NCBI RefSeq assembly: GCF_019112545.1
Contig: NW_025064898.1
Location: 773,993-837,992, forward strand
Source: Guyanagaster necrorhizus
Lineage: Eukaryota; Basidiomycota; Agaricomycetes; Agaricales; Physalacriaceae
Direction of reading: 5' to 3'
Length of the DNA stretch: 64,000 nt
The notes beneath the pieces were generated by a model. That model ran no database searches. It had not been told where the DNA came from and was given only the letters and a program-made list of their open reading frames with translations. A program made the translations under genes and the position numbers. Of this stretch, positions 25,201-34,619 are shown in pieces. Within the stretch, counting starts at the first letter, position 1. Each line of letters begins with the position of its first letter.

Positions 25201-26438
25201 CTCTCGATTACCATGGATGGTCCCTCTCATCGGACTAGAGAATGGACCGTCTTCTGATCCAAATCCGCCCAAGTCGTTGGGAGAATCATTCAATCTTCGT
25301 GACACCGAAGATTTGCCTGAGGTAGAAGGAGTCGCCCAAGGGTTGCGAGGCATTGCAACATATGCCATAGTCTTGGTTCGTTTCGGTGTAGACTGGCCTG
25401 CTACAGTACTCGAGGTGATAGGCACGGATGACATGGATGTCCGAGAGCTGGAAGGCGTTGAGGCAAGGGATGCCCCGGATGTCCGGTGGGGCGTATGAAG
25501 CGAATCTTTGGATTGTATGCGTTTAACTGAAGATGATACGAGCTCAACAACTGGTTTTCGCTTGCTAGGGGTGACGGTGATTAATTGCATACGAGGCGTA
25601 ACCGGTTCGAGGGTTAAGGGGTCAGGACTTTCCTGAGCAGATGGGTTCCGTTGCCGAGGAGGTGTCGATGGACGCTGGGGTTGTTCCCGAACCTTGATTT
25701 CCTGCGTTTTCTTGACCAAAAAATCGTTGATGAACCCTTGCGACTGTTCGGGAGTATAGACCTTGGCAGGCGGTTGCACATTCCGTGGGGGCAGAGGTCC
25801 CAAAGCGAAGGCCAAAGAAGAGGAGGAGGAAGAAGGGATAGCAGGAGGAGGAGGGGTCGGATAGGCCGAGGTCGGAGTCGTACGCTGGAACACCGATTGG
25901 GCTAGTGAATTGGTCGAATAGGTCGATGCTGGGACACCGGAGGGAGTCCAGTGTGTGTTATTTGGGTAAGGATATGAGCTAACACGTCCGTTGAGTTTTC
26001 AGCAGCATGGTATAAAAAGACAACGTACGGCCCGGCCTGCTCTTGTATCAAACGGACTGCGTCATTTCTCGTACTCTCCCAGTATCCAGAGTCATCAGCA
26101 GAAACGTTATGTGAGTTGTTGAGATATGTCAACTCTTGAGCGTACTCTGTGTATGGTGGAGGATTGCCCTGAGGATACCCAGTCGGCTGCATAGAATAGT
26201 AATTTGGCTGCACGAATGATGGCGGCGTGACAACAGAGCTCATATTGCTCAAATGACGCGCAACTGCATCGATACCTGTGAGCTCAACGATGTCTACACG
26301 AGAAGCATAATACGCACCGTGTGTCGATGGCGTCGCGGATGCCATAGGGTAGACGGCCAGGAGCTTGTGAGACTCGTGGACAGAATCTGTCGCCCTTTGA
26401 GAGCTACCATCCGTATACCACTGGTCTCTGCCGTCCAT
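19230..26438 (-). CDS. SCC2: Cohesin loader SCC2 / Mis4 / NIPBL
   Basis: Loads cohesin on chromatin with Scc4 and is needed for sister-chromatid cohesion. I can place 28 exons with consistent phases on the minus strand, from 26438-26318, 26263-26029, 25978-25194 and 25145-24532 down to 19502-19352 and 19298-19230; about 1,952 residues. The N-terminus is low-complexity, the rest is HEAT-repeat helical. Conserved blocks: [54 protein letters not shown] (in exon 9), [77 protein letters not shown], and the C-terminal [17 protein letters not shown] followed by an acidic end. One intron, 21043-20997, appears to use a GC donor (GCATGT) instead of GT. The start ATG at 26438 is 98 bp from the divergent GT61 gene. 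Confidence 0.95.
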
Positions 26439-26536
26439 GGTCGATGTATGCGCGCAGCCAATGCAGGGAACGGTGGGCTGTTGCCTTGGTTGAGGAACGT
26501 GAAGCTAAATTGGTGCGTGACGGTGACGCGTGACAC
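26439..26536. promoter_or_regulatory. 98-bp divergent promoter SCC2 / GT61 with ACGCGT
   Basis: The start codons of SCC2 (minus) and the GT61 gene (plus) are only 98 bp apart. ACGCGT lies at 26526-26531 within a stretch with repeated TGACG units (GTGACGGTGACGCGTGACAC). An MBF-type site suits an S-phase cohesin gene, although it is nearer the GT61 start. With such a short gap the promoters must overlap each other or the coding exons. Confidence 0.45.
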
Positions 26537-28249
26537 ATGTCTCTTTCTCCCCCCACGCGCCGGGAATTCGCCCTTGTCTGTGTTGTCCTCGTTTCTGTTC
26601 TCTATTTCTTTTCCTCAGGACGGAGTAGAATAGAGACAGTTCCTCTGACATTCCACGGAGACATTACCATCGCAGAGCCCAGCAATGTGGCTCCTTTTGG
26701 CGCCCAGTTAATTTGGGGGACTTCAGCTGTTCCGCAGACCCAACTTATTTCTCATGCTCCCGGTGAGAATTTCCTTTTTGACCCCCTGTTGTTTCTTTCT
26801 CTGAACATATTCCTGCAGGCTGGACCATTTTCGATAAGCTCTATCTTTATAATGGCACCATCTATGTCGTCTGCGATGCCCCCCAGAAAATCCCTGACGT
26901 CTCCAAGTTCTATTCTAAAGGTATCCGAATCTTAAACGGCAAGGAAGCAGAAGAGTCTCGTCTCCCCACGAAAGAGGACATCCAAATTATCAGCTCCAAG
27001 GAGGCCAGGGCTGTATTTGGAACCGCCGCCCAAGTCATCGATGGAGTAACAGTACGTCGACCCCTTTATTTGTTCCATCTCTGCTAACATTTCTCTAGTT
27101 TCTTATAAATGATCCCCAGCAATTGTGTGTGCCTTTATGAGTGCTGATTCATTCTTATACTAAAGCATTATTGTAGCATTACCCACTACTATCATTGGTC
27201 TGCTGAGCTAGGATTTGGACTTTGGCGAGCGTACAGCTCTCTTGACCACTATATCACCCACGATGGCAACACAACACTTCCGCCTCCACGTCGCATCATG
27301 TTTAACCGCATTGACGCCGCCCGTTGGCGTGACTATGCAGCCATGAACCAATGGTTTATTCGATCAGCCTGGCCGTCGCTTACTATGGAATTCATAGACG
27401 ACTGGAAAGATCGCATATCAATGGGAGTGCCCTTTGTTTTCGAAAGAGTCCTCATAGCCGACCGTTCTGCCACGATGATGGGTCACAATTATGCCCGTTT
27501 CCAAAGAACGGCTGCTGTGGCTTTCCCTTTACCCGGCAGTGCTTATTGGTGGATGCCAATTCGCAACAACGTCGTCAAATACACTGGCTTGGAACCAGCC
27601 GTTGGTAGTGGCACTCTGAGCACCCCCGTTATAACGTATATCTCGAGACAAGAATGGGGCCGCCGTATGTTGATTCCGGAGGACCACGATAGATTGGTTA
27701 GAGAGCTCTATAAGCTACGCGATGAATATGGATACGAGGTGAACGTTGTTAGCATGGACAAGTTATCACGAAAAGAGCAGATTAGATTGGCTGCAAGAAC
27801 GACCGTAAGGAGCCTACTTTATTTGTTGTGCTCAAATTCACTGTCATAGATTATGATGGGTGTACATGGAAATGGTCTTACGTCGCTTTTGTGGATGAAT
27901 CCTTCTCCAAGGTCAACTGTCATCGAGTTTTTCTTCCCTGGAGGGTTCGCCCACGATTATGAATATACCACTCGCGCGCTCGGTATGGTACACTACGGAT
28001 TCTGGGGATCACAGTGTGTTGCACCGTTAGTCCCTCTTGTGAAACTACTGAGGATCTTTCAGGTCTTTCACCAGCCCCGGCACACCTCTCCCCAAGTACG
28101 TGGAAGGATTTCAAGGTGTGTTTTCACGGCTCCCCCGTGGATAGGGATTAATAGTTTCACTTTCAGGAAACGCTATTCCTATCGATGGAGAAGCGGTAGC
28201 TCGACTATGTCGAGACAGACTAACTCTAACCATGGAGGACGACGATTAG
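26537..28249 (+). CDS. Glycosyltransferase family 61 (DUF563) type II membrane protein
   Basis: GT61 enzymes are Golgi/ER glycosyltransferases (plant xylan arabinosyl/xylosyltransferases, animal EOGT); fungal substrates are largely unknown. Seven exons: 26537-26762, 26819-27051, 27099-27124, 27177-27804, 27850-28013, 28063-28115, 28167-28249; about 470 residues. A short cytosolic N-terminus is followed by one hydrophobic helix at about 10-27 (FALVCVVLVSVLYFF), so the catalytic domain should be luminal. Family blocks: ITHYYHWSAELGFGLWRAY, VITYISRQEWGRRML, and the C-terminal MGVHGNGLTSLLWMNPSP with VIEFFFPGGFAHDYEY, then HYGFWGSQ and YVEGFQGNAIPIDG, then the stop. Exon 3 is a 26-nt micro-exon. 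It is the last host gene before the transposon block; the stop lies a few tens of bases before the CpG-poor sequence begins. Confidence 0.93.
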
Positions 28250-28359
28250 TTTGAACGTACTGGTGGCGCGCTAGCTATGCCATACTCCTATCGGAGTCCT
28301 ATCCTATGTTTGCATAATAAAAAATGTACAAAAAAAACAACCTACAATTGTAGCCTAGA

Positions 28360-28969
28360 GTAGACCGCTTATTAGGTCTATCTTCTCTGCCATCAATTGG
28401 AGGAGGTTCGTAACCTCTGTGGAACTGTAAATCATTGCACCCTCCTCCTTGTTGAAGGTACATTTTGCTTTTTTGATCTGACACTGCTCACAAGTACAAC
28501 CAGTGCTGCAGACAAAACATTTGGAGCTGTCCAATTAACAATGCTCACATCATTCTACAACCAGTCAACAAAACTACCAACAAGAAATGAAAACTCACTA
28601 TCTGCAGTCCACTCCAATCCCTTTCTCTTATCTCAGGCACCAACTTTATCCTTTTAGTAGGCTGTTTTAGCCCTGATTGCCCCATCTCTTCACCACTAGA
28701 CTTGATGATTATAGTTAACTTCACCCTCTTCTTGGGAATTATGATAGCCACTGACTTGTCCTTCTCTGTCTCCACAGCTGCCATCATGATCTGCTGCCTC
28801 ACAAGAGCTGAAAACCTTGTGAAAACCCCCATCAGCATGACACCCTCACTCTATGACTCTGCAGCTGCTGCAAGTGCCCATGCTGCCTCTTTCTCCTGCT
28901 TCTTGGCCTCCAGCCTCAATCTCTTCTTTTCTGTGGCCTCTCACATCTTTTTTTCCTTCTGTTAAGAAT
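28360..28969 (-). pseudogene. Free copy of the B-element antisense zinc-cluster gene (truncated)
   Basis: On the minus strand a frame reads a charged helix (KKRLRLEAKKQEKEAAWALAA), then a basic motif PKKRVKL, an interval starting GTGAGT that looks like an intron, and a cysteine cluster SSKCFVC followed by CTCEQCQIKKAKCTF (about 28515-28455). The order and motifs match the antisense frame found in both B elements (PKKRAKL, intron, CMCC, TCAHCKVKKTVC). Its 5' end is cut by the copia-type LTR at 28970 and its 3' end decays before the GT61 stop. No B-type LTR flanks it, so it is either an orphan relic of another element or a related host gene fragment. Internal stops show it is dead. Confidence 0.5.
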
Positions 28970-29471
28970 GTTGATACACTAGGCAGCTGTACCAGGTAGA
29001 GAAATGAGTGTGTTTATCATTTTTTTTTACCAAGTTAGCTACCTTGTAACCACAACTATAGTAAGATATAATGAGCAAGTAATTACCTGATAAGGGCACA
29101 ATTCTCTCAAGCATGATGTCTCAGTGTCTAGCAGAGACTGGAGCACTAGCAGACCTCTCTGTTCAGTATGTGAGGTTTCCAGGTCTGGGAATAGAGACCT
29201 GAATGATCAGCATGTCAATAAAGACTGGGGCCTAGTCTGATCAATCAACCAGGTAGCTGCATATGAGCTCATATTGTTGAGATTTGGTTTTCACAGCTTT
29301 AATATCATATTCTATTTATATATATTTTACTGCTTATCTTATACTTTGACATCTTTTTTGTACTTTATTGACTTGACTCAGAACCACCACTGTCCTTACT
29401 CTATATGATGAAATATACCCTTCCTTTGAGTCCAATACACCTTCTGAATCACTAGCACCTAAATTCCAACA
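28970..29471 (+). repeat. Copia-type LTR (5' or solo)
   Basis: A 502-bp segment starting TGTTAAGAAT and ending TTCCAACA with complementary TGTT/AACA ends. It is followed at once by GGTTATAGGCCC, similar to the GATTATGGGCC that follows another LTR end at 57165; this shared motif looks like a tRNA primer-binding site. A gag-like frame starts within 100 bp. I saw no CpG in this segment. Confidence 0.55.
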
Positions 29472-29539
29472 GGTTATAGGCCCTGAGCCCCACTAACTTC
29501 TATCACTCATTTCTTGGTCCTGCCCCTATCCCACTCATT

Positions 29540-30078
29540 CACCATCTTGCTTGTGCTTGCTGTCAGTAGTGCCATGGCCTCTTGTTATAGTGTTTCCTGT
29601 GTTTATTCATGCTTTACTATTATTCTGTGTCTATCTGACATCTTGTTATTTTATTATTTCCATCACTACATCCATTGTCATAGCTGCATGGTCTAAATAC
29701 CAGTTTGCTCCCCTTGACAACACCAATTACTTTGATTGAGTTTATGCCCAGTGCATGGATCTCACCAAGAAGAAGCTCTGAGCTGTCACTGATAGGAGCA
29801 AGCCCAAGCCACTTGGGTCCTCTAACTCCAATGCAGTGAAGGGTTGGGTTAGATGGGATAAAGAAGCTCTGGCTACCAATGTTAGCAATATCCTCCCTTC
29901 TCAATACCATCTGACTTGAAATGCAACTTCAGCCAAGGAGGCCTAGGACAACATCAAGTCCTACCATACTACTGAGGGTCTTGAGAGTGTCATCATGATA
30001 TGGAGACAGCTTATTAGATTAAAGAAAGCTGATGGTGTGCATCCTGCATATTGTTGATTTATTTAGTGCCACTTCTCA
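29540..30078 (+). pseudogene. Ty1/copia gag (UBN2-like) remnant
   Basis: Downstream of the LTR one can read, with stops, WSKYQFAPLDNTNYFD, then KKKL, then GSSNSNAVKGWVRWDKEALATNV and an ...IKSYHTTEGLESVIM... stretch. This is the pattern of copia gag proteins (LDGTNY.W...; GS.N.KAV..W...D..A...I). The frame has several TGA/TAG stops and is cut at about 30079 by an older B-type LTR. No pol follows in the window. Function is lost. Confidence 0.6.
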
Positions 30079-30182
30079 GCATTTCAATGTGCCAAAAGAA
30101 TGAAGTTGGATGTATGCATAGAGGCCAGCAGAGTGCATGAACATCAACAAAGCTATTAGCAATGTCATCCTTGAGTTGAAGC
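30079..30182 (-). repeat. Left part of an older, reverse B-type LTR split by B-plus
   Basis: The sequence aligns by eye to the reverse complement of the B LTR end (AATGTGCC..., GCATGAACATCAACAAAGC, TTGAGTTGAAGC). It stops at the GAAGC target duplication of the B-plus element and appears to resume at about 56843. So B-plus inserted into an already present LTR of its own family. Confidence 0.5.
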
Positions 30183-30584
30183 TGTCATGTGCATGCTGCT
30201 AGTCTCCACACTACTTCAACCAACCATAGATTTAATCACTATGCCTCACTAGACTCTGCCCACTTCCCATTAACTATCAATTTTATTTTACTATTATCAT
30301 TTCACACCTGTATTTCATATTGTAGTATCTAGACTCTGAAAACAGTAGTGAACAATTCACACTAGAACTCAATGGACCTGACTTGGAATTAACTACCAAT
30401 AGTATATAAACCATGTACAATCATTATAATTACTCAGTTTGAATATCAACTTGGATAGCCATCTACACTTCATGCTCACTTCAGCTTCTCTCTATCTTGT
30501 TCATCAGATTCTGTTCTGAAGGATATTCCTCTTTGCCACTCTAATGGAACTCTGTTCTGTCCATTCAAATTCTTAGGCTCTGAC
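30183..30584 (+). repeat. B-plus 5' LTR, left part (split by A-plus)
   Basis: B-type LTR from the TG end to the CTGAC target site of A-plus; the remaining 94 bp lie at 38553-38646, total about 496 bp. TATATAAA at 30403-30410 lies 33 bp upstream of AGTTTGAATAT (30436-30446), the segment complementary to the primer-binding site. Confidence 0.75.
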
Positions 30585-31017
30585 TGTTATGATTTTATCT
30601 TTTTCTCTATGCTTTTACTCCTATTTATGCTTAGTCAACACTAAAACAGGAACTGTGGGAAGGCTTATCATCACAACTGGCCTAATTATCCCTCGATACA
30701 ACAACGATGCTCGATGATACAATTGGCCTTTTATATACAGTAGTGGTACTCAAGGACAATAGGCACTATGGACACAGAAAGACACAATTAGTAGTAGTAT
30801 TATTAGAGTAGCCTGCATTGTATTTAAGACCTGCAGCTCTCACTGGATAAACTCAGCTTTGAGCTAAAGTTTATAACTACCATTCTACCTTGAGTCTACC
30901 ACAGACTTTGAGTCACAGAGAAGGAAGACCAAATCCATGGACTCAGCTGATCCCTTAAAGTGTGAAGGGACAGCTGTTTATCATGTGGTTTTGCTCATGT
31001 GATGCTTGGGCCTAACA
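30585..31017 (+). repeat. A-plus 5' LTR
   Basis: 433 bp. TATTTAAG at 30821-30828 lies 34 bp upstream of AGCTTTGAGCTAA (30855-30867), which is complementary to the sequence right after the LTR; the transcript probably starts there. Confidence 0.9.
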
Positions 31018-31032
31018 ATTAGCTCAAAGCTT
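31018..31032 (+). promoter_or_regulatory. Self-primer binding site of A-plus
   Basis: Directly after the 5' LTR comes A then TTAGCTCAAAGCT (31019-31031). This is the exact 13-nt reverse complement of LTR positions 30855-30867. In Tf1-like elements the 5' end of the transcript folds back on such a site and primes reverse transcription. No match to a tRNA 3' end was obvious. Confidence 0.6.
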
Positions 31033-31281
31033 CCTACTTTCCTTTCTCAAGCCCAATTGTGCTGAAAAACTGAATGCCCCCTGCAACCTCTACTGACCTG
31101 AACTTCAATCACAAGTTCTTCAAACTCCTTGCTTCCATTGTTGGAACATTGATAGGATTATTGGTGATCATCCAGCTGTGCTGAGGATGCCAATCAATCA
31201 CTGCCTGGGCCCTCAGACATTACAATGAATTTTTACATATCCATGACATTCTACATAATATAACCTCTGACCTCCCTCTCC

Positions 31282-33130
31282 ATGACATCTCCGAATCCCG
31301 AAGAACAACCTACCAGCCTTCAGAAGCTAGGCCTAATGGCATGCATCAGAGGAATGGTGAGAAAGAAACGAGAGAACAATGTTCCCCCCGACCCAAAAAC
31401 ACAGACATTGGCATTCCAAGAAGGTATGGTATACTCGTACCAAGACCGGCCCCCAACCATGAGGACAAAGACCTCTCAGAGGACTTCTTCCAGCAGTCCC
31501 CCTCCTCCAATTCTGCCTCCTGTACCCATGGGATTGCTGACCATACCAGGGACTCTCTCGATGCCTCTTGAATGGCTCGACGATCCTGCCCTGGAACTCC
31601 TCAAAGTCAGCCTCACAGCCCCTGTCCCTTCACCAGGATCAGCTCCTGGATGGAGCAGGTTCTCACAGAAGAAAAGCAATGATGACAAGTATGAGAAGAA
31701 ACCATCTGTCAGTACTTCCCAGCCTGAGACTTCTCTCTCCTATTTGACTACAACAATGCTGTTTGACAGGAGGAGTGAAGGCAGTGGAATGAGCCACAGC
31801 CAGTACATCATGAGGCAGAGAGGACAAGCCCAGACAGTGAGCAGCAGAGGCAAGAGGTGGCTCAGTATGATGAGCTTCACCGAGAAGAGCAGTGGGCCAT
31901 TGAAAGGGCCAGATTGGATAGGGCCAATGTCAGTAACTGGTACAGATTACAATCCAAGAGTATCAGTATTCTCACCCTCATATAAGCCAACCCCTCAGCA
32001 CCAGCCCCTGTCTTCCGAGAGTCTAGTACCCCAAGCAGTGGGTTCTCAGAACACTGGGCAGATAGCACTCAGACCCGGCAATACCCAAGGGCTCCAACCC
32101 CTGAGTATCCTTCCTCCTCCCACATCCCCAGCACCAATACCACCTTCGGAAGCGACGAGTCTGTCCTTGGACACTACAGACTATGGGTCCCCAGAAACAC
32201 TCACATCCCCATCCGCACCCTCCAAGGCTTTCTTGGAAGTAGAGTGGTCAGGCAGCTCATCGATGACAACTATAGGCATAACGTCCACCTCTATCGTGAG
32301 CGAGTGGAGGCAACAAGAGCAACAGGGGGAAACCAGTATGACCTGTCTATTGGAAGCCAACCCGCTGCTAACTATGAAGTCACTATCACTGCTAGAATGA
32401 GTACCCAGCCAGGGGAGCAAGGTGACAATACTACAAGAGGTCACAGAGAGCATTTATGCCCAGCCCATCAGTTTTCTCCTCAAAGAAGACGAGGATAATG
32501 AGGATGATGAAACAGAGGACAGTGAACCCTCCAGAGGGCCACCATACAATGAACAGGAAGAGATGAACAAAGAAGAAGTAAAAAGACTGACACAGAAGGA
32601 AAGGGCATGGGAATACTAGGAGTATTACCTGTAAGGAGTAAAGTTCTTATGGCACAATGCTACTTGGGTAGTATCACAAATAGGACAATTATACATGCAT
32701 TCAGAAACTAATAAATAAACAGAAATTCTGAAGTGGGCAGCAACAGACTATGCCACCCAACAATACAATCAACGGCACCCTGAATACCCAGTCAGCTGAT
32801 CTCTGGCTTATCCAGCACTACGCACTATATGACCAATGCCAGGTACCCCCTCCATCACTCTAAAATGAGCCATATATTAGGCTCCATCATCTTGAAGTAC
32901 TTTTACAAACTCCAACTACTCAGTATGAACTATGGCAACTCGGCTTGCTGAAACCTGAGTCCAGCTGAGCACAAGGTACCCAACTCCCTGGATGGGCCAG
33001 AGAAGCCGACTCCTGGGGGGACAACCATCTCTGGACCAAGCAGGGACCAGCAGGATGAGAAAGGAGTCCATAAGAGATGATCCCAAGACTATCTGCCTTG
33101 GATTTACAGTCTGAGATGGGGTCATCATCC
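31282..33130 (+). pseudogene. A-plus 5' leader / gag N-terminal ORF, broken
   Basis: Comparison with A2 shows which frame was coding. In the frame of 31341 one reads DLSEDFFQQ and DHTRDSLDAS, matching NLSEDFFNN and DHIRDSLDAL in A2; further on, YRLWVPRNTHIPI and LYRERVEATRA match YRLQVSLNAYIPD and VYCEDLEAAQA. After about 32,440 the similarity continues one frame on (SIYAQPISFLLKEDED, matching SIFDQLTNFSYEEDK), then FLWHNATW and YNQRHPEYP. The protein is Ser/Pro-rich, then charged; no domain is known to me. Stops are mostly TGA and TAG. A clean 372-codon frame at 31282-32400 runs in a different phase and is probably not the conserved product. Confidence 0.5.
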
Positions 33131-33132
33131 GG

Positions 33133-34170
33133 ATGGAAGAACCGAAGAGGAGTCCAGTAGCTGATGACCACTCCCTCTATTCCTTTCCTGGTCCATCCAC
33201 TGAATGGCAGCAGTCATCTTTCGATGGGTGGCCCAATCCCATGAGACCATTACCAGAAAATGCCAATGTCCTTCAATGTCGCCCTGACCTGCTTCGAAAA
33301 CCCCACCCCTTTAAAGAAGCCTCCAATGATATCGACAGGTTCCTCATCAACTGCAAGCAATATTTCGAGGTATATGTCAGATACCTAGAGTCCAACATAA
33401 ACAAAGTCATCTTTGCTGCTTTGTATCTGGAGGAGAGAGCCAAAACCTGGTGGATCCTTATCACTCTGAATTTCTGGTCCATCACACAGGGCCATTACTG
33501 GTATCCCTTCTGGCTGGTGTTCAAGCAAATGCTCAATGACAAGTTTATTGATCCAGCAGTGCAAGAAGTACACAAACAGAAGATCAAGAAGTATAAAATG
33601 GGAGATAAAGTAGTGACAGACTACTTTGACAAGCTGGAAAGGCTCACCAAGCTAGCAGGGATACGAGAAAATGTCACCAACGACAGGTGAATGGTCGAGG
33701 CCCTCAAAAGAGGGGTCCCTTCTTCATATCTCATAATGATTTCCACCATGGGTGTTAAACTCTTAATGCCTATTGGATATAATGAGTGGAAGGGGTGAAT
33801 CATCAAGATGTATAAAGAATGACAAAGACAGAAAGTGGAATCATCGACATTGCAAGACTACAAGAAGCCGACCCCACCAACCCTGAACAAGATGGGATAA
33901 ACTGCTGGAAAATCACAAGGGATATCCTCGGCCCCATCCTATGGGAGCCAGAAGACAGAAACTGGCACCACATACACTGGGACAGAAAAGCCAATGGACA
34001 TAGACTGGATAAAGAAGGAGGGAAAGTGTTTCAACTGTGGGCAGAAAGGCCACATGGTCAAGGACTGCCCAAAAAAAGAAACACACCCATGAAGACATAC
34101 GAGTGCAGATCGCCGAGCTATAAAAAGAAGAAGAGCTTGGCATGGAAACAAAGATTGAAGAAGTAAAAGA
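33133..34170 (+). pseudogene. A-plus gag capsid and CCHC nucleocapsid
   Basis: Retrotrans_gag-type capsid: NDIDRFLINCKQYFEVYV, ERAKTWW, FKQMLNDKFIDPAVQEVHKQ, KVVTDYFDKLERLTKLAGI, followed after a few stops by the zinc knuckle CFNCGQKGHMVKDC near 34,030. Capsid packages the element RNA. The first 185 codons are open; the rest is broken by TGA/TAG codons. The same order recurs in A2, so the assignment is firm. Confidence 0.8.
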
Positions 34171-34619
34171 CCCAGCCAGCCAGTGAGTGATTCCACCAGG
34201 CTGGCCAAAGGATTGATAGGTGTGCCCCTCACAGCTGCTAGTCAGACTCATAGAATTCCTGTAGTTACAAACATGTCATCGATACATATACATTCAAATA
34301 TACTCTGACCAATTATTGTACACACTGATGAATCATAAAAGAAAAAAACTCTAACGCCTACAGGCCGAACAGGGGCAGAGAGCCTCACCACCTGGCTCAA
34401 GCTATTCGAAACTGAATGGATCTGAAGGGCTGTCAAAGAAGCTGGAACCAGAGCAGTGGCAAAAGCCATGCTGATGAATTGGGTCCACTGGACTCAAACC
34501 CAGAAGGTAGATGAAGAAGTAGTGGAAGGACTAAGAAGAGCAGAGTGACATCAAGCCCTCGAGTGGCTCAATGAGTTATGTGGACTCCAAAAATTCATCT
34601 GCCACTCTAAGATCCCAGG

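Noticed and set aside
31282..32400. A clean 372-codon open frame at the start of A-plus, rich in Ser/Pro.
   Set aside because: Similarity to A2 and A-minus follows a different frame that has stops. The long open frame is probably open only because the true frame took the deamination stops, so I do not call it as the product.
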